DNA from: Haplomitrium mnioides
Lineage: Eukaryota; Marchantiophyta; Haplomitriopsida; Calobryales
DNA: 22,701 nt
Direction of reading: 5' to 3'
Assembly: GCA_049999725.1 (NCBI GenBank)
Contig: JBNGIS010018542.1
Location: 37,390-60,090, forward strand
Made by a program: the position numbers and the translations under genes. Positions 7,589 through 16,849 of the stretch are shown here, piece after piece. A model generated the notes under the pieces. It did no database searches. It worked only from the letters and a program-made list of their open reading frames with translations, and had not been told where the DNA came from. The stretch's first letter is position 1, and every line of letters starts with the position of its first letter.

Positions 7589-9690
7589 CACGTGGTGAGC
7601 GCAGAGAGTCCGCGGAGGGTTTTGGAAACGTGGTCGAAGGAGAGTGAAGTCCACGGGTCAACTTCAGAAGAAGGGTCAGCGCGACGGTCAGCGTACCCCC
7701 TTGCGGGGCAGCGGTCTTCGGACAACGTGGCACTCTGAGACGTGAGGAGAGGATTCCGTGGGTCAACTTCAGAAGCAAGTCAACCGACGGTCCGCCTACC
7801 CCTTTGCGAGACGGCACCTTTCGAATGATGTGGCGACTCGGGGAGCCTCGAGCAAAGTTAGAGGACACACGACAGCAGGTGAGAGCTCATCGGACCTTAG
7901 GCCGCGAGCGGGTCAACTTCGGAAGGGAGGGTCAGCGCGACGGTCAGCCTACCCCCTTGCGGGGCAGCGTCGAACGGCAGTGCAGGAGATGACGTGGCAC
8001 GTAGAGGATCATTAGGGATTTGCGAGGGAATCGACTGAGATTCCGTGGACTGGGTTCCGCGGGGTGCTTTGGAACTTTGTTCCGAAGAACCCTTCAAACC
8101 GGACTCCGTGGGAATCTGCAAAATCTCGATTCGCAAGATTCTTTGGACGCCTTGTGGAGTTATTGTTGTATTTGTCGCTTCTCAACCAACTGACAGGACA
8201 CGCGGCGCGCGCTTTTTCTCCGTTGTAACAGGATTAACGAACATTAGAGCCACGCGTCGACACCTCCTTTTCCAGGCCTAAAGGAATTAACGACTTCAAA
8301 CGAAGCGCGCTCGGGGGCGTGGGATCGCTCAGTGGGGGATATACCTCGAGGGACTCCGATTCAGAATGGGAGAAGCACAGGCAATCGAAGGACGCAAGAG
8401 AAACCTTGCAACAGGGAAATCGCACATTGTAAGGTAGGAGTGGGAATTCAGTGAGGAGATCACATGAAGCGGGTGGACTAGTTCCAGTAGGCTAGGGGGA
8501 TTCGGAGGTGGACTGGAGGGGCATCATGAATCGCAGAGTGAGGAGCTCTGGATGATCGGGCGATCTAGGTGAACTCGTCCTCGTAGGTGGACCAGAGCGG
8601 AGGTGGACCGATACGTGAGTCTTGAAGAGATTTTGGCCAGTCGATAACTAAGGAGAGATTACCAAGTGAGGAGCTTGGAGTCGTCTCTGCATTTCTCTGT
8701 GCAAGCGCATCAGTCCAGAGTGCTCGGAGTGCGTTCTGGTGTAATTATTCAAGTGGAGCCGAGAGAGGGAGGGCTGTGTTAGTGCCTGAGCATTGCGGAG
8801 TAAGACTCGTCAAGGCTCAAAGTGGAGTGGGTTACTTGTAGTCAGGGGGACTGTTCTTCCAGAGGTGGAAGTGAAAGAAATCCTCTTTCTAGCTTGAGGA
8901 AGTAAATTCAAGGCTTCTCACGAGGGAAGTAGAAAAACTATCTGGAGAAAGGTGCGTGAGTGGTTGTTGTAGAGAAGGTTGGAAGGCAGCTGAAGATTGA
9001 AAAGGGAAGTATCAGTGGTGGAATCAGTCAAGAGGGTCTTCAATAACTTTGTTCCTCATTACAGTACATAGTGTAAATGGTTTGTGTATCGAAGTATAGT
9101 TAAATTCCCAGTTTGCATTTAAGTTCAAGCAACATAGTAGAATAAAATATATCAGAACAGTTGAGCAGACCTTGAGACAGCTCAGAAGGGGGAGTCCAAT
9201 CTCTATGACAACTAAATGATCCTAGGGGGAAATGCTCTTTGTTTATAATCATGTGTATTGCTTTGTGATTAATTCAAATTAGAATAGCTAGGATCTGTTG
9301 TACTAGTTGTGTGACAAACCTGAGAGAGGGGAAGTCCAGACCTCTGTAATTGTCTCTTGGTGCAAGACACAACATCTTTCTGCCCCAATCACAAATAAGG
9401 TGGCAGGGCCTCAAGTTTTAGGTCCTTGGAATACACGGAAAGAATTGCACAAGGAAGATTGGGTGTGGTGAATGTGAACCTGAGCTGTAAATGAATGATT
9501 TGAGTGAAGTCTGAAGAGAGTGAGTGGTGAACCGAAGGGTGATAAGGAAAGAGAGAATCCTTAAAGCCTCAAAGTGATAACTAGCAAGGGGCCATCTCAG
9601 AAAAGAACTTGAAAGCCCATAATTTGTCCTCCTCTGCCTCCAAAGAGGTGACTGTGAAGGTTAAGACCGGAAATAGAGGAGTGGCAGATG
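7589..9690 (+). repeat. LTR/leader-like block, copy C' of the 2.07-kb direct repeat
   Basis: It starts at CACGTGGTGAGCG, aligned with 5519 in copy C, and ends around 9690, where the next element's sequence starts. It holds three roughly 90-bp units (7656, 7761, 7911), one copy of the 310-bp segment (about 8435-8735), a segment of about 320 bp missing from C (8735-9060), and the tail with GAAGGGGGAGTCCAAT and GGGGAAGTCC. I see no gene in it. C' is not followed by more gypsy sequence but by copia debris. Confidence 0.8.
7656..7998 (+). repeat. Three GC-rich units of about 75-88 bp (copy C')
   Basis: GGTCAAC starts at 7656, 7761 and 7911; units end in ACGTGGC, ATGTGGC and ACGTGGC. Counterparts of the units at 5594-5958, with the middle unit shortened. 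Confidence 0.83.
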
Positions 9691-9849
9691 GGAAAAAGGT
9701 TGTAATTCCAAATGTTTTTATTCCAATTACCCTTGTTTTCTATTTTTCAACATGGCCTTGGTGGGGGAAAAGTTAGTTCTTCAAGAAGGTTCATGTATTA
9801 TTAGAAAATAGGAGTGGCGTTGTCCTTGCATGGTGTGTCCTCATTAACA

Positions 9850-10080
9850 ACTTGTATAAAATGGGACAAGCAATTTCACATAAGTGTGGTGAAGCTGTTT
9901 GGGTTGTAAATGCCAACACCTGGCATCAAATACTTGGACACATCAGCCAAACAAAGATGAAGAAACTTTAGACCATGTCTGAAGGGTGGGAAAAGGAGAA
10001 ATTTGAAACTATTGGTTTATGTCCCTCTTGTATTTATGGCAATCATTCTAGGACCAAATTACCAAAGGGATCCAACAAAA
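9850..10080 (+). pseudogene. pol: Copia GAG-pre-integrase domain
   Basis: The zinc-binding domain preceding copia integrase is recognisable as NTWHQILGH (His-Xn-His part, from about 9919), a stop at 9969-9971, then CPSCIYGNHSRTK (Cys-X2-Cys, from about 10020). The family pattern is WHxxLGH...CxxCxxGKxxR. After 10080 the open frame runs on to about 10266 but no integrase core motif can be seen, so most of the integrase was deleted or scrambled between 10080 and 10430. Confidence 0.85.
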
Positions 10081-10429
10081 AGGGGAGTTCCAACTCTCAA
10101 GGGTCTCCACACATCCAAGCACTCTCACCACCTATAGTTCAGTCTACTTCTATATTTGTTCTTTCCTACCCAGCTAATATTGGAGTTAAGTTTGAGGATA
10201 CATTGCATGAGTCTGTCACACTCACATGGAAATTCAGTTCATTTCACAGGGAAAATTGGCTATCATAGAAGAGCTGGAAAGGTGAAATTTAATGTAACTA
10301 ATACTATCTTAGTTTAAGTGTCAACTCCTAGGAGTACAAGGGCCCAATGAAGAGTGAGGCCTTTTGATGCTTTGAAGGAAGTTGAAAATGGGTTAACAGT
10401 CCATATTTGCTTCTGAGGGAAGCATCACA

Positions 10430-10981
10430 AATGTTCCCCTAACAGTTGCAGATGCTCTGAATAGGCCATAGGCTGCTAAATGACAAGAAGCAATTCAAAT
10501 TGAGTTGATATCACTGGAGAAAAATCCCACATGGACTGTTACAGTGCTACCACCAGAGAAGATGCATGTTAAGTGTTAGTGGGTCCTTTTAAGACAAAGT
10601 ACACAATTGATGGGTTAGTTGAGAGATATAAAGCAAGGTTGGTTGCTGAGGGTTACTCTCAAGTATGTGGAGTTGACTACACTCACACTTTTTCTCCTGT
10701 GGTAAGGATCACATCCATAAGAGAAATATTGGCTCTTGCTGCTCAATTCAATCTTGAGGTGGAACATATGGTTGTCAAACTGCTTTCTTGCATTGAGTGC
10801 TTGATGAAGAAGTATATCTTGAGATGCCTGAGGGTTTGGGAAATGCACAGCACCTAGGTAGGGTTGTAAGCTACACAAATCCCTATATGGTTTCAAGTAA
10901 GCTAGATTTTTGTTTTAAAGGATTGATACATTTCTTACTAGAGTCATTGGTTTCAAGGCAACAAGAGCTGATCAGAATTTT
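10430..10981 (+). pseudogene. pol: Copia reverse transcriptase, N-terminal half (disrupted)
   Basis: The entry block NVPLTVADALNRP and SLEKNPTWTV is seen from about 10432, with stops. From 10573 the frame reads [20 protein letters not shown], then [20 protein letters not shown], classic copia RT motifs. The catalytic Asp of the MDVKTAFL-type motif is Val here (HMVVKLLS, near 10770). A frameshift then leads into [14 protein letters not shown] (from 10800), and another into CKLHKSLYGFK (about 10867) with stops. The gene halts at TRADQNF, exactly at the LTR of element 2. Confidence 0.9.
10977..10981 (+). repeat. Target-site duplication ATTTT, left copy
   Basis: The five bases ATTTT directly precede the 5' LTR (TGTTGG at 10982). 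The same five bases follow the 3' LTR at 14923-14927. Deleting element 2 plus one copy restores a continuous RT reading frame of element 1, which supports the call. Confidence 0.85.
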
Positions 10982-11624
10982 TGTTGGAAATGTATCTTTG
11001 CTGCTGTAGAATAGTTATAACTAACAATTTGTTAGCTATGATTAGCTAACTATCTTTGTTAGCTATTAGATATTTTTAGAGTGGTTGCCACGATTTATCT
11101 CTTGAGAGGCCCCTTAAGAGACATTTGTGCTTAGTTGCAGTGTGCAGTATGTGATGGGCTGAAGTATAGGCAGATTTTTAAGGCAAGCACATGTCAGGCT
11201 GCATTCAGGCAGCTCCCCTGTCATAATTCTGGTTGTTGTGCCCACTCTATTGATTACGGGTTCCCACTTGTATCCCAACGGAAGCTAGCTTTGCTGTGCA
11301 TATAAACATGAGGAATTCATTTAGGATTCATCCTCAGTTACAAATACTTCCATCAGCTCTCATTTGTAAATATCATAGTGTCGTGAGCAGCTGGAGCGTT
11401 TCTTGTTTTTCTCCCTCCCATGGGTTTGTGATTCAGGTTTGCGCATCAGCTCTCCAGCAGGCAAGCATCCGGCCTCAATCACGATTGTGTTTTCGTGGCA
11501 GGCGACCATCCTTCTTATCTCAAGTTTAGGATTTTGGCTGTCTCTCTCTTTAGATGCGAATTTGGCCATCTCTTTCAACAGCTTTCTTAACTTTTCATGT
11601 GGAATTTGAGCATACTTTCCAGTA
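10982..11624 (+). repeat. 5' LTR of copia element 2
   Basis: Starts TGTTGGAAATGTATC and ends TTTCCAGTA, directly before the primer-binding site. The homologous 3' LTR starts at 14311. Termini are TG...TA. A TATA-like CATATAAACATG lies at 11299-11310, aligned with TATATAAATA in the 3' LTR, so transcription would start a few tens of bases downstream. The short ORFs within it are incidental. Confidence 0.92.
11299..11306 (+). promoter_or_regulatory. TATA box of the 5' LTR
   Basis: CATATAAA is located roughly in the middle of the LTR, and the equivalent site in the 3' LTR (14626-14635) is TATATAAATA. This is the normal place for the U3 core promoter of a copia element. Confidence 0.6.
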
Positions 11625-11637
11625 GGTTATGGGCCCA
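11625..11637 (+). other. Primer-binding site for the anticodon region of initiator tRNA-Met
   Basis: GGTTATGGGCCCA directly follows the LTR end. It is complementary to the anticodon loop and flanking stem of eukaryotic initiator tRNA-Met (TGGGCCCATAACC), not to the tRNA 3' end. The Drosophila copia element is known to prime from such an internal tRNA-iMet fragment. The ATG inside the site (11629) is also the first ATG of the gag frame. Confidence 0.75.
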
Positions 11638-12560
11638 AGAGTTGAGTCTGGCATTGGGAGCACTATCCCAAAATTTGGAGGGAAGTACTTTAATCTTTGG
11701 AAATTAAAGATGAAAATGATCTTGGTGAGCCAAGATCTGTGGGAAGTCACTGAGGATCTTGAAGCAGAATATGATCTGATATGTCAAGAAGTGTCTGACA
11801 TTGATATTAAGAAAGAATGGAGACATTTAATATTTTACAGTTCCGTTGGTTGTATTTGATGTGTGGAAATAATGTTTTTACTTCCTGTTAAAAAACAAGA
11901 GAAAGGAGATGTTTGGTAGGAGCTGAGCAGAAGGTCTTAGGATCTATAATGCTAAGTATTGATGATCACCTTTTGGAATTGGTAAGAAACTGCAAGAATG
12001 CTCATGAAACCTGGTTGAAATTGGCAGACAATTATGAAGGCAAGACGACCTTCAACAGAAATTTCCTGAAGAAGGAATTCTTCATGGTGTAGATAAAGGA
12101 AAATTCTACCATCACTGAGCATGTGATGAGGGTCAAGTTCATGGCTAAATTGTTGCAAACATCGGTTTCATGAATTGAGGAGGAGGACGAGAAGGACATG
12201 GTATGTGTCCTACTTAACACCCTCCCTGCAGAATATAGCACTTTGGTGATGACCATGGAGGCAAAGGGGTCTGATTTAGACCTGGAATTCGTGGTGAGTC
12301 GCTTGCTCAATGAAGAGAAAAGGCAACAGAAAAAGGAAAAGGTTGATGATACTGCTTTTACCATCGAGGGAGACAAGAAGAAAGAATAAGGACCTGCACA
12401 AACTCATTCATGCTACTATTGCAAGAAGGTTGGACATTTGTCCAAAGCTTGCAAGAAAAAACAAGCTGACAAGGAGAAAAAAAAAGATGTTCTGAAGGAA
12501 GAGAAATTAAAGGCAATCTCCAGTGCAACAATTGTTAAACAAGAATCGTTATCTGGAGAT
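11629..12560 (+). pseudogene. gag: Copia gag, broken by frameshifts and stops
   Basis: Structural capsid protein of the element. The start at the ATG within the primer-binding site gives MGPRVESGIGSTIPKFGGKY, then FNLWKLKMKMILVSQDLWEV, the typical N terminus of plant copia gag (UBN2-type). The frame breaks near 11820. It resumes with HETWLKLADNYEGKTTFNRN (from about 12004) and, after a stop at about 12090, with VCVLLNTLPAEYSTLVMTME and SRLLNEEKR. A CCHC zinc knuckle, CYYCKKVGHLSKAC, is intact at 12411-12452 in another frame and is followed by a Lys-rich tail. At least two frameshifts and three stops rule out function. Element 3 carries a homologous copy on the other strand. Confidence 0.9.
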
Positions 12561-12584
12561 TACATGGCCTCCCTTGGAGACACA

Positions 12585-12830
12585 ACTCAGGATGCATGGT
12601 ACCTGGTTCAGGTGCATGCAAGCCATATGTCATAAAGGAAGGAGTGGATCAGAGACATCGTCAGAACTGATCCCAGAGTTATGAGGTTGGGTAACAACTC
12701 TAGAGTGAGCACAATTCCAGTGGGAGATGTGCATCTAAGGGTCAAAGGATTGGGAGGTAAGAGTGCCACCCACATGCTGAAGGAAGTTCTCTATGAGATC
12801 ACATAGAATCTTGTGCTGGAAATTCAGATG
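12585..12830 (+). pseudogene. pol: Copia aspartic protease remnant
   Basis: The active-site region follows the gag tail: TGGTACCTG, then a GGT-TCA-GGT-GCA-like stretch in which one base of the Asp codon of the DSGA motif appears deleted, so the reading frame gives WYLVQVHASHMS and a stop. Downstream conserved pieces remain: VMRLGNNSRV, PVGDVHLRVKGLGGKSATHM and LKEVLYEIT. Element 3 shows the same region as VLIPGASSHIINKG. After 12840 no integrase or RT motif can be identified up to 13440. Confidence 0.75.
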
Positions 12831-13195
12831 CAACTCACCTTTTGATGCTGATGTAAAATTTGCTAGGGAGAAATGGATCTTGGGAGGATCATTTGAAGGG
12901 ATTTTCCCTTAGCAATTTTCTTGCTAGAATAGATTGAAATAGCTTATCTAGTGAAGAATTTAGAGTAGGTGATGTGGCAGCTCCTGGAGATGCCACATGC
13001 CATCACTAGAGAGTTTCCTGAGACATTATGATTTTTGTCTCAAGAAGCAGAAGCAAGGAGGCAGGCGATAGCACCTGCATGTGGATACAAAGAAAACAGT
13101 CAGCAAAGGGAGAAATTGTAAATTTGCAGCTGCTCTTGCTTGATTCCTGATGCTGACCCATTTAATTGCCCATAGATTGAGCCACCCATAGCTTA

Positions 13196-13205
13196 NNNNN
13201 NNNNN
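13196..13205. other. Assembly gap (10 N)
   Basis: Ten Ns inside copia element 2, between the protease and RNase H remnants. Part of the missing integrase/RT could in principle be hidden here, so the extent of the internal deletion is uncertain. Confidence 0.97.
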
Positions 13206-13479
13206 CATGGTGCTTGAGAAGTTGCATATGGATATGTACTGCTTAAAAAGAAAATATGGATGAGAGTGATTGAGTATGGAAAAGAAGCTTGTGTGATGCT
13301 TATAGAGACTGGATGAAGGCTCAAAATGAAGAGAAAAGAGAAAACATTCTTGAAGCCTTGGACAGAACATGGGGTACTAGGCATTTGCTATGTATCTGTG
13401 ATGAGGACACAGTTTACTGTAATTTTGATGTTAGTAGTAATCTGGATTGAGGGTATTGGGTTACTTTTGTTCACTCGGC

Positions 13480-14303
13480 TAGATCTTGAAAGGGATTGAT
13501 AGGTTGATGGTTTTGCCGCCCAGCCTGAATGCTGGCCATGGTTTTTTGCTTTCCGTACAACAACCAAAGCTGAGCACATGGCATTGACATGTGCCAGTAA
13601 AGGAACTGTAAGGTTATGCAGGTTGCTTGATGAGATTGGATTCAAGCAAGGCACACCGACAACAATTGAGTGCGACAACAATTGAGTGTCATCACCAAGG
13701 ATGCATGAAACTGGCCATCAACCCAGTTCACCATCCAAGGACAAAACACATTGATATTTAGTATCACAAGATCAAGCTAAGTAAAATGAATGAGGTCACA
13801 AGCTAATGCTTGAGAGTTGACAGATTTTGATTAGTTTGGATTCTTGGTGGAGTGCTAGGCATCATCATGACTGAGTTTTCCCGTTACTTCCAGAAAGTGG
13901 CAGAAACTCAGTACGAAGATTGATCAGGACATGCTGTTGGGAACTGATGAAACCAGCAGGAAGTTGTGGCAGCTTGTCACTGGTACACATGATGAGGCTG
14001 AATAGTCTGAAACTTTGTGGCTGACACCACATTGTGAGGGCTGCACTCCATGTGTTGCGTAGTTGTGATGTGTTTAGGTTTTTCCTAGACTATTGCAACT
14101 TCCATTTATTTGTTTTTGTGGTTAGTTGTCTCTCCACAACTTCATAGCTATATATCACTTCATGAGAGACTTGATTGGAAATGAAGTGAAACTGGAATAT
14201 TGTGTGACAGGAGATGCCAGCTGACATTCTCACCACAGCATTACCCAGAGAAAAGCAATTCAAGCTGATCAACAAAATTGGGATGTACAGCAACATGCGA
14301 TAA
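13480..14303 (+). pseudogene. pol: Copia RNase H and pol C terminus (disrupted)
   Basis: The end of copia pol is recognisable: TTKAEHMALTCASKGTVRLC and RLLDEIGFKQGTPTTIECDN (13549-13677). After a frameshift come CMKLAINPVHHPRTKHIDI and a stop (about 13700-13760). About 400 bp further on stands MPADILTTALPREKQFKLIN, then KIGMYSNMR and stop (14213-14303). The acidic AEH and CDN positions of RNase H are still visible. The 400 bp between hold no recognisable motif and may be an insertion. The frame ends just before the polypurine tract. Confidence 0.85.
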
Positions 14304-14310
14304 ATGGGAG
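14302..14310 (+). other. Polypurine tract of copia element 2
   Basis: AAATGGGAG abuts the first base of the 3' LTR. The counterpart in element 3 is ACACGGGAG on the minus strand (15377-15385). Confidence 0.7.
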
Positions 14311-14922
14311 TGTTGGAAATGTATCTTTGCTGTTGTAGAATAGCTATAACTAACAACTTGTTAGTTATAATTAGCTGACTATCTTTGTTAGCTATTAGAT
14401 ATTTTAGAGGGGCTCCCCCAATTTATCTCTCAAGGTCCAAATAAGTGACATTTATGCTTAGTTGTAGTGTGCAGTGTGCAACGAGCTCAAATATAGGCTG
14501 ATTTTTAAGGCAGGCACATGTGAAGCCACATTCAGGCGATTCCCCTGCCACGATTCTGGTTGCTGCCCCCACGCTATTGATTACGGGCGCTCATTTGTAT
14601 CTCAGCACAAGCTGACCTTGGTTTGTATATAAATAACAAGAATCCATTTAGGATTCATCCTCAGTTACGAATACTTCCATCAGCTCTCATTTGTGAATAT
14701 AAGTGTTCTGAGCAGCTCTAGTGTTTCTTGTTTTTCTCCCTCCTATCAATTAGTGATTCAGGTTTTCGCGTCAGCTCTCCAGCGGTTGACCACCCTGGGC
14801 CACCTGTCTCAATCATGATTGTGTTTTCATGGTAGGTGACCATCCTGCTTATCTTGCGTTTAGGAGTCTCTCTCTCTCTTTAGATGTGATTTCAAGCATC
14901 TCTCTTTCGACAGCTTCCGTTA
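14311..14922 (+). repeat. 3' LTR of copia element 2
   Basis: Starts TGTTGGAAATGTATC and ends CAGCTTCCGTTA, then the ATTTT target duplication. Collinear with the 5' LTR throughout, with many substitutions and small indels. Close to its end it lacks about 33 bp that lie between two CTTTC copies in the 5' LTR (11581-11620). A TATA-like TATATAAATA lies at 14626-14635. Confidence 0.92.
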
Positions 14923-14927
14923 ATTTT
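14923..14927 (+). repeat. Target-site duplication ATTTT, right copy
   Basis: Repeats the five bases before the 5' LTR of element 2 (10977-10981). Confidence 0.85.
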
Positions 14928-15040
14928 AATGTCAGAGGGACATTAGAGGAATTTATCATTCTTTCTCTATATGTGGGTGATGCAATTTCAGTCAGCAACA
15001 AGGAAGAGTTTACCAGATTAAAAGTAGTCGCAGAACATTT
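14928..15040 (+). pseudogene. pol: Copia element 1, RT fragment right of the nested insertion
   Basis: Reads VRGTLEEFIILSLYVGDAIS, then VSNKEEFTRLK, the palm region of copia RT. The catalytic YVDD is YVGD here, so one of the two metal-binding Asp residues is lost. Joined across element 2 to the fragment ending at 10981, it forms one uninterrupted frame. After about 15040 the similarity ends. The stretch 15040-15297 shows no recognisable feature apart from an A-run near 15091. Confidence 0.82.
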
Positions 15041-15297
15041 GTTTATATACACAGGAATGCAGCTTGCGCTGCATACAAATGAGTGCCGGTATTAAAAAAA
15101 GGGGCACATCAACTAAATGATCATGCAGGAGAGTCACCTGTGGAGGCGTTTGTGGTTGCGTCGCATGTCAGTGATAAAAGACCCTTCTAAGCTTTAAGAG
15201 CAAGTAGTGAGTGCTCTCCGACTACCTTCCTAAGCCATAATACATTTATCAAAAGGGTCATGCACGATGGTTGTTCCCCCTGAACAAATAAATGATA

Positions 15298-15376
15298 AAC
15301 TAACATGGTTAGCTTAGTCATAACTAACAATATGTTATTCATAGCTATATACAGTAGCAAAGATACATTCCCAACA
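15298..15376 (-). repeat. 3' LTR stub of copia element 3
   Basis: On the minus strand it starts TGTTGGGAATGTATCTTTGC and follows the first about 80 bp of the element 2 LTRs (AGCTATRA, TTGTTAGTTATGA), then stops abruptly at about 15298. The upstream purine stretch ACACGGGAG corresponds to the element 2 polypurine tract. Confidence 0.85.
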
Positions 15377-15389
15377 CTCCCGTGTATCG

Positions 15390-16600
15390 CATGTTGCTGT
15401 AGATCCCCATTTTGTTGATCAGCTTGAAGTGTCTTCTTGGGGCAATTCTTTGGTGAGAACGTCAGCTGCCATCTCCACTGTCACACAATACTCTAGTTCC
15501 ACTTTGTTTCCAAGCAGGTATGAAGCGATACTGGCAGTTAATGTATTTGTCTTTAGATGTTGGACTGGGTTGATGCCAGTTCCATGCATCCAAGGTTGTA
15601 ACACAAAAAAAAAAGTGTCTCATGCTTGAATCTAGTCAAGCAATCTTTGAATCCATGCAGCTTCCTCACAAGCATTTGGCAATGCCCTGTACTCAGCTTT
15701 AGTCGATGAAAGGGTAGTGGTCCTCTTCATTTTTTTGCTCTAGGAGATAGCCATCTCCCACAGTAGACACGTTTCCAGCAGTGGATCTCCTTTCCAATTT
15801 GCATGGCTGTTGCCAGTATACTTGATCCCTTAATCACCATTGCAGATGATGCCAAGATCCCTTGTACCTTCTGACAATTTGCAACCAGCATCAAGTGGAG
15901 GCTTTGCAACTGTGTTGATTGAGCTTTTGCATTCCTTTCTCTTATCACATGCCCCCCAAAATAGAGTGTACCTCCCAAGGACCACTATTTCAAAGAGGGC
16001 ACTCAGACCATGCTTCATGCAGCGCAGCAAATCCAAATTGCCACTGAATATTAGCAGGTCATCCATGTACACAGTGATTATGTTTATAGACCTCGTTGCC
16101 ACTAAGCAGTACATACTATGATCGGATGTGCATCTAGAATATCCATCTCCTTGCAAGTACTGGTCTATCTCCTCAAACCATGCTCTTAAGAACTGCTATA
16201 GTCCCTACATAGACTTCCTAAGGAAACACACCCCTTGTGTTCCTTATCAGGTGCCTCAAACCCTACAGGTTGCACCATACAGATCTCTTCCTTGAGATCT
16301 CTATTCAGAAAACTTTGCATCCATCTGATGAGCTTCCTTGTCCATCAGCTACTGCAATGATTAGTCCCCATGAGCAAATTGATGTCATCTTCACCATTGC
16401 TGGGGCGAATGTTTCTGAAAATTGGATACCATCCTTCTACAAATGTCCACAGGCTGTCAGGCGTGCTTTGTACTTGTGACTGCAGCTCCATGCTAGAGGT
16501 CTCAATGCCTACTTGCACCCAATGTTTTTCATGCCTTCTGGTAAATCTCTCAGAATCCAAGTCCCAATCTGTATCAAGGATTGATACTTATCTTTTGTAG
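15390..16600 (-). pseudogene. pol: Copia reverse transcriptase - RNase H of element 3 (disrupted)
   Basis: Read on the minus strand. The RT entry is KDKYQSLIQIGTWILRDLPE with a degenerate preceding block (about 16600-16500). Then come YKARLTACGHL and SETFAPAMVKMTS, the first catalytic Asp in QMDAK (about 16330), and FLNRDLKEEICMVQPVGFEA (16300-16240). The palm is intact as YMDDL within NIITVYMDDLLIFSGN (about 16070). RNase H shows LLETCLLWEMAIS, then TTTLSSTKAEYRALPNACEE (about 15700), and the pol end NKVELEYCVTVEMAADVLTK and ELPQE (about 15500-15440). Many stops and frameshifts separate these pieces. It keeps both RT Asp motifs but cannot make a full protein. Confidence 0.9.
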
Positions 16601-16849
16601 TCTGCTCTCACTGTTTAGCATTATCCCTTTTCATGGACTTTCTTAGGTTTGTTCGTTCTTGCTCAAGAACAACTTTTGCCTTACCTTCCTGTCTTCCAAG
16701 CCTAACAATCGGTCTTCAGAATTTGTGTGACTTCCCCACAGATTGCAATGCCTTTTCCTCATTTTCTTCTGATTCCTCCAGGATAGCTGGTCCACCTTCT
16801 ACAAGTTGTAGCCCAGAAGTATGACTTGTTCTCCATCACGTAGAGTAAT

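Larger units (their letters stand above)
9835..10981 (+). mobile_element. Ty1/copia element 1 (outer), left part, interrupted by element 2
   Basis: Decayed copia pol: a GAG-pre-integrase segment followed, after a large deletion of the integrase core, by the N-terminal half of RT. It breaks off at ADQNF (10981), where copia element 2 is inserted, and continues at 14928. The stretch 9690-9834 between the gypsy-derived block and this fragment shows nothing recognisable. Confidence 0.88.
10982..14922 (+). mobile_element. Ty1/copia element 2, complete ends, internally deleted
   Basis: Bounded by two direct LTRs (10982-11624 and 14311-14922) and a 5-bp target duplication. Inside lie a primer-binding site, gag with a CCHC knuckle, a protease remnant, then directly RNase H and a polypurine tract. 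Integrase and nearly all of RT are missing between about 12840 and 13440; an assembly gap (13196-13205) and unrecognised sequence lie there. The LTRs differ at many sites, so the insertion is old, but younger than element 1, into which it jumped. Confidence 0.93.

Noticed and set aside
8750-8770. Candidate tRNA primer-binding site TGGAGCCGAGAGAGG after the LTR-like part of C'
   Set aside because: It begins with TGG but I cannot match it to a known plant tRNA 3' end, so it is not called.
2868-9690. A novel array system resembling CRISPR because of many spaced repeats
   Set aside because: Repeats are degenerate, of several different lengths, in a plant retrotransposon context with no cas genes or unique regular spacers.
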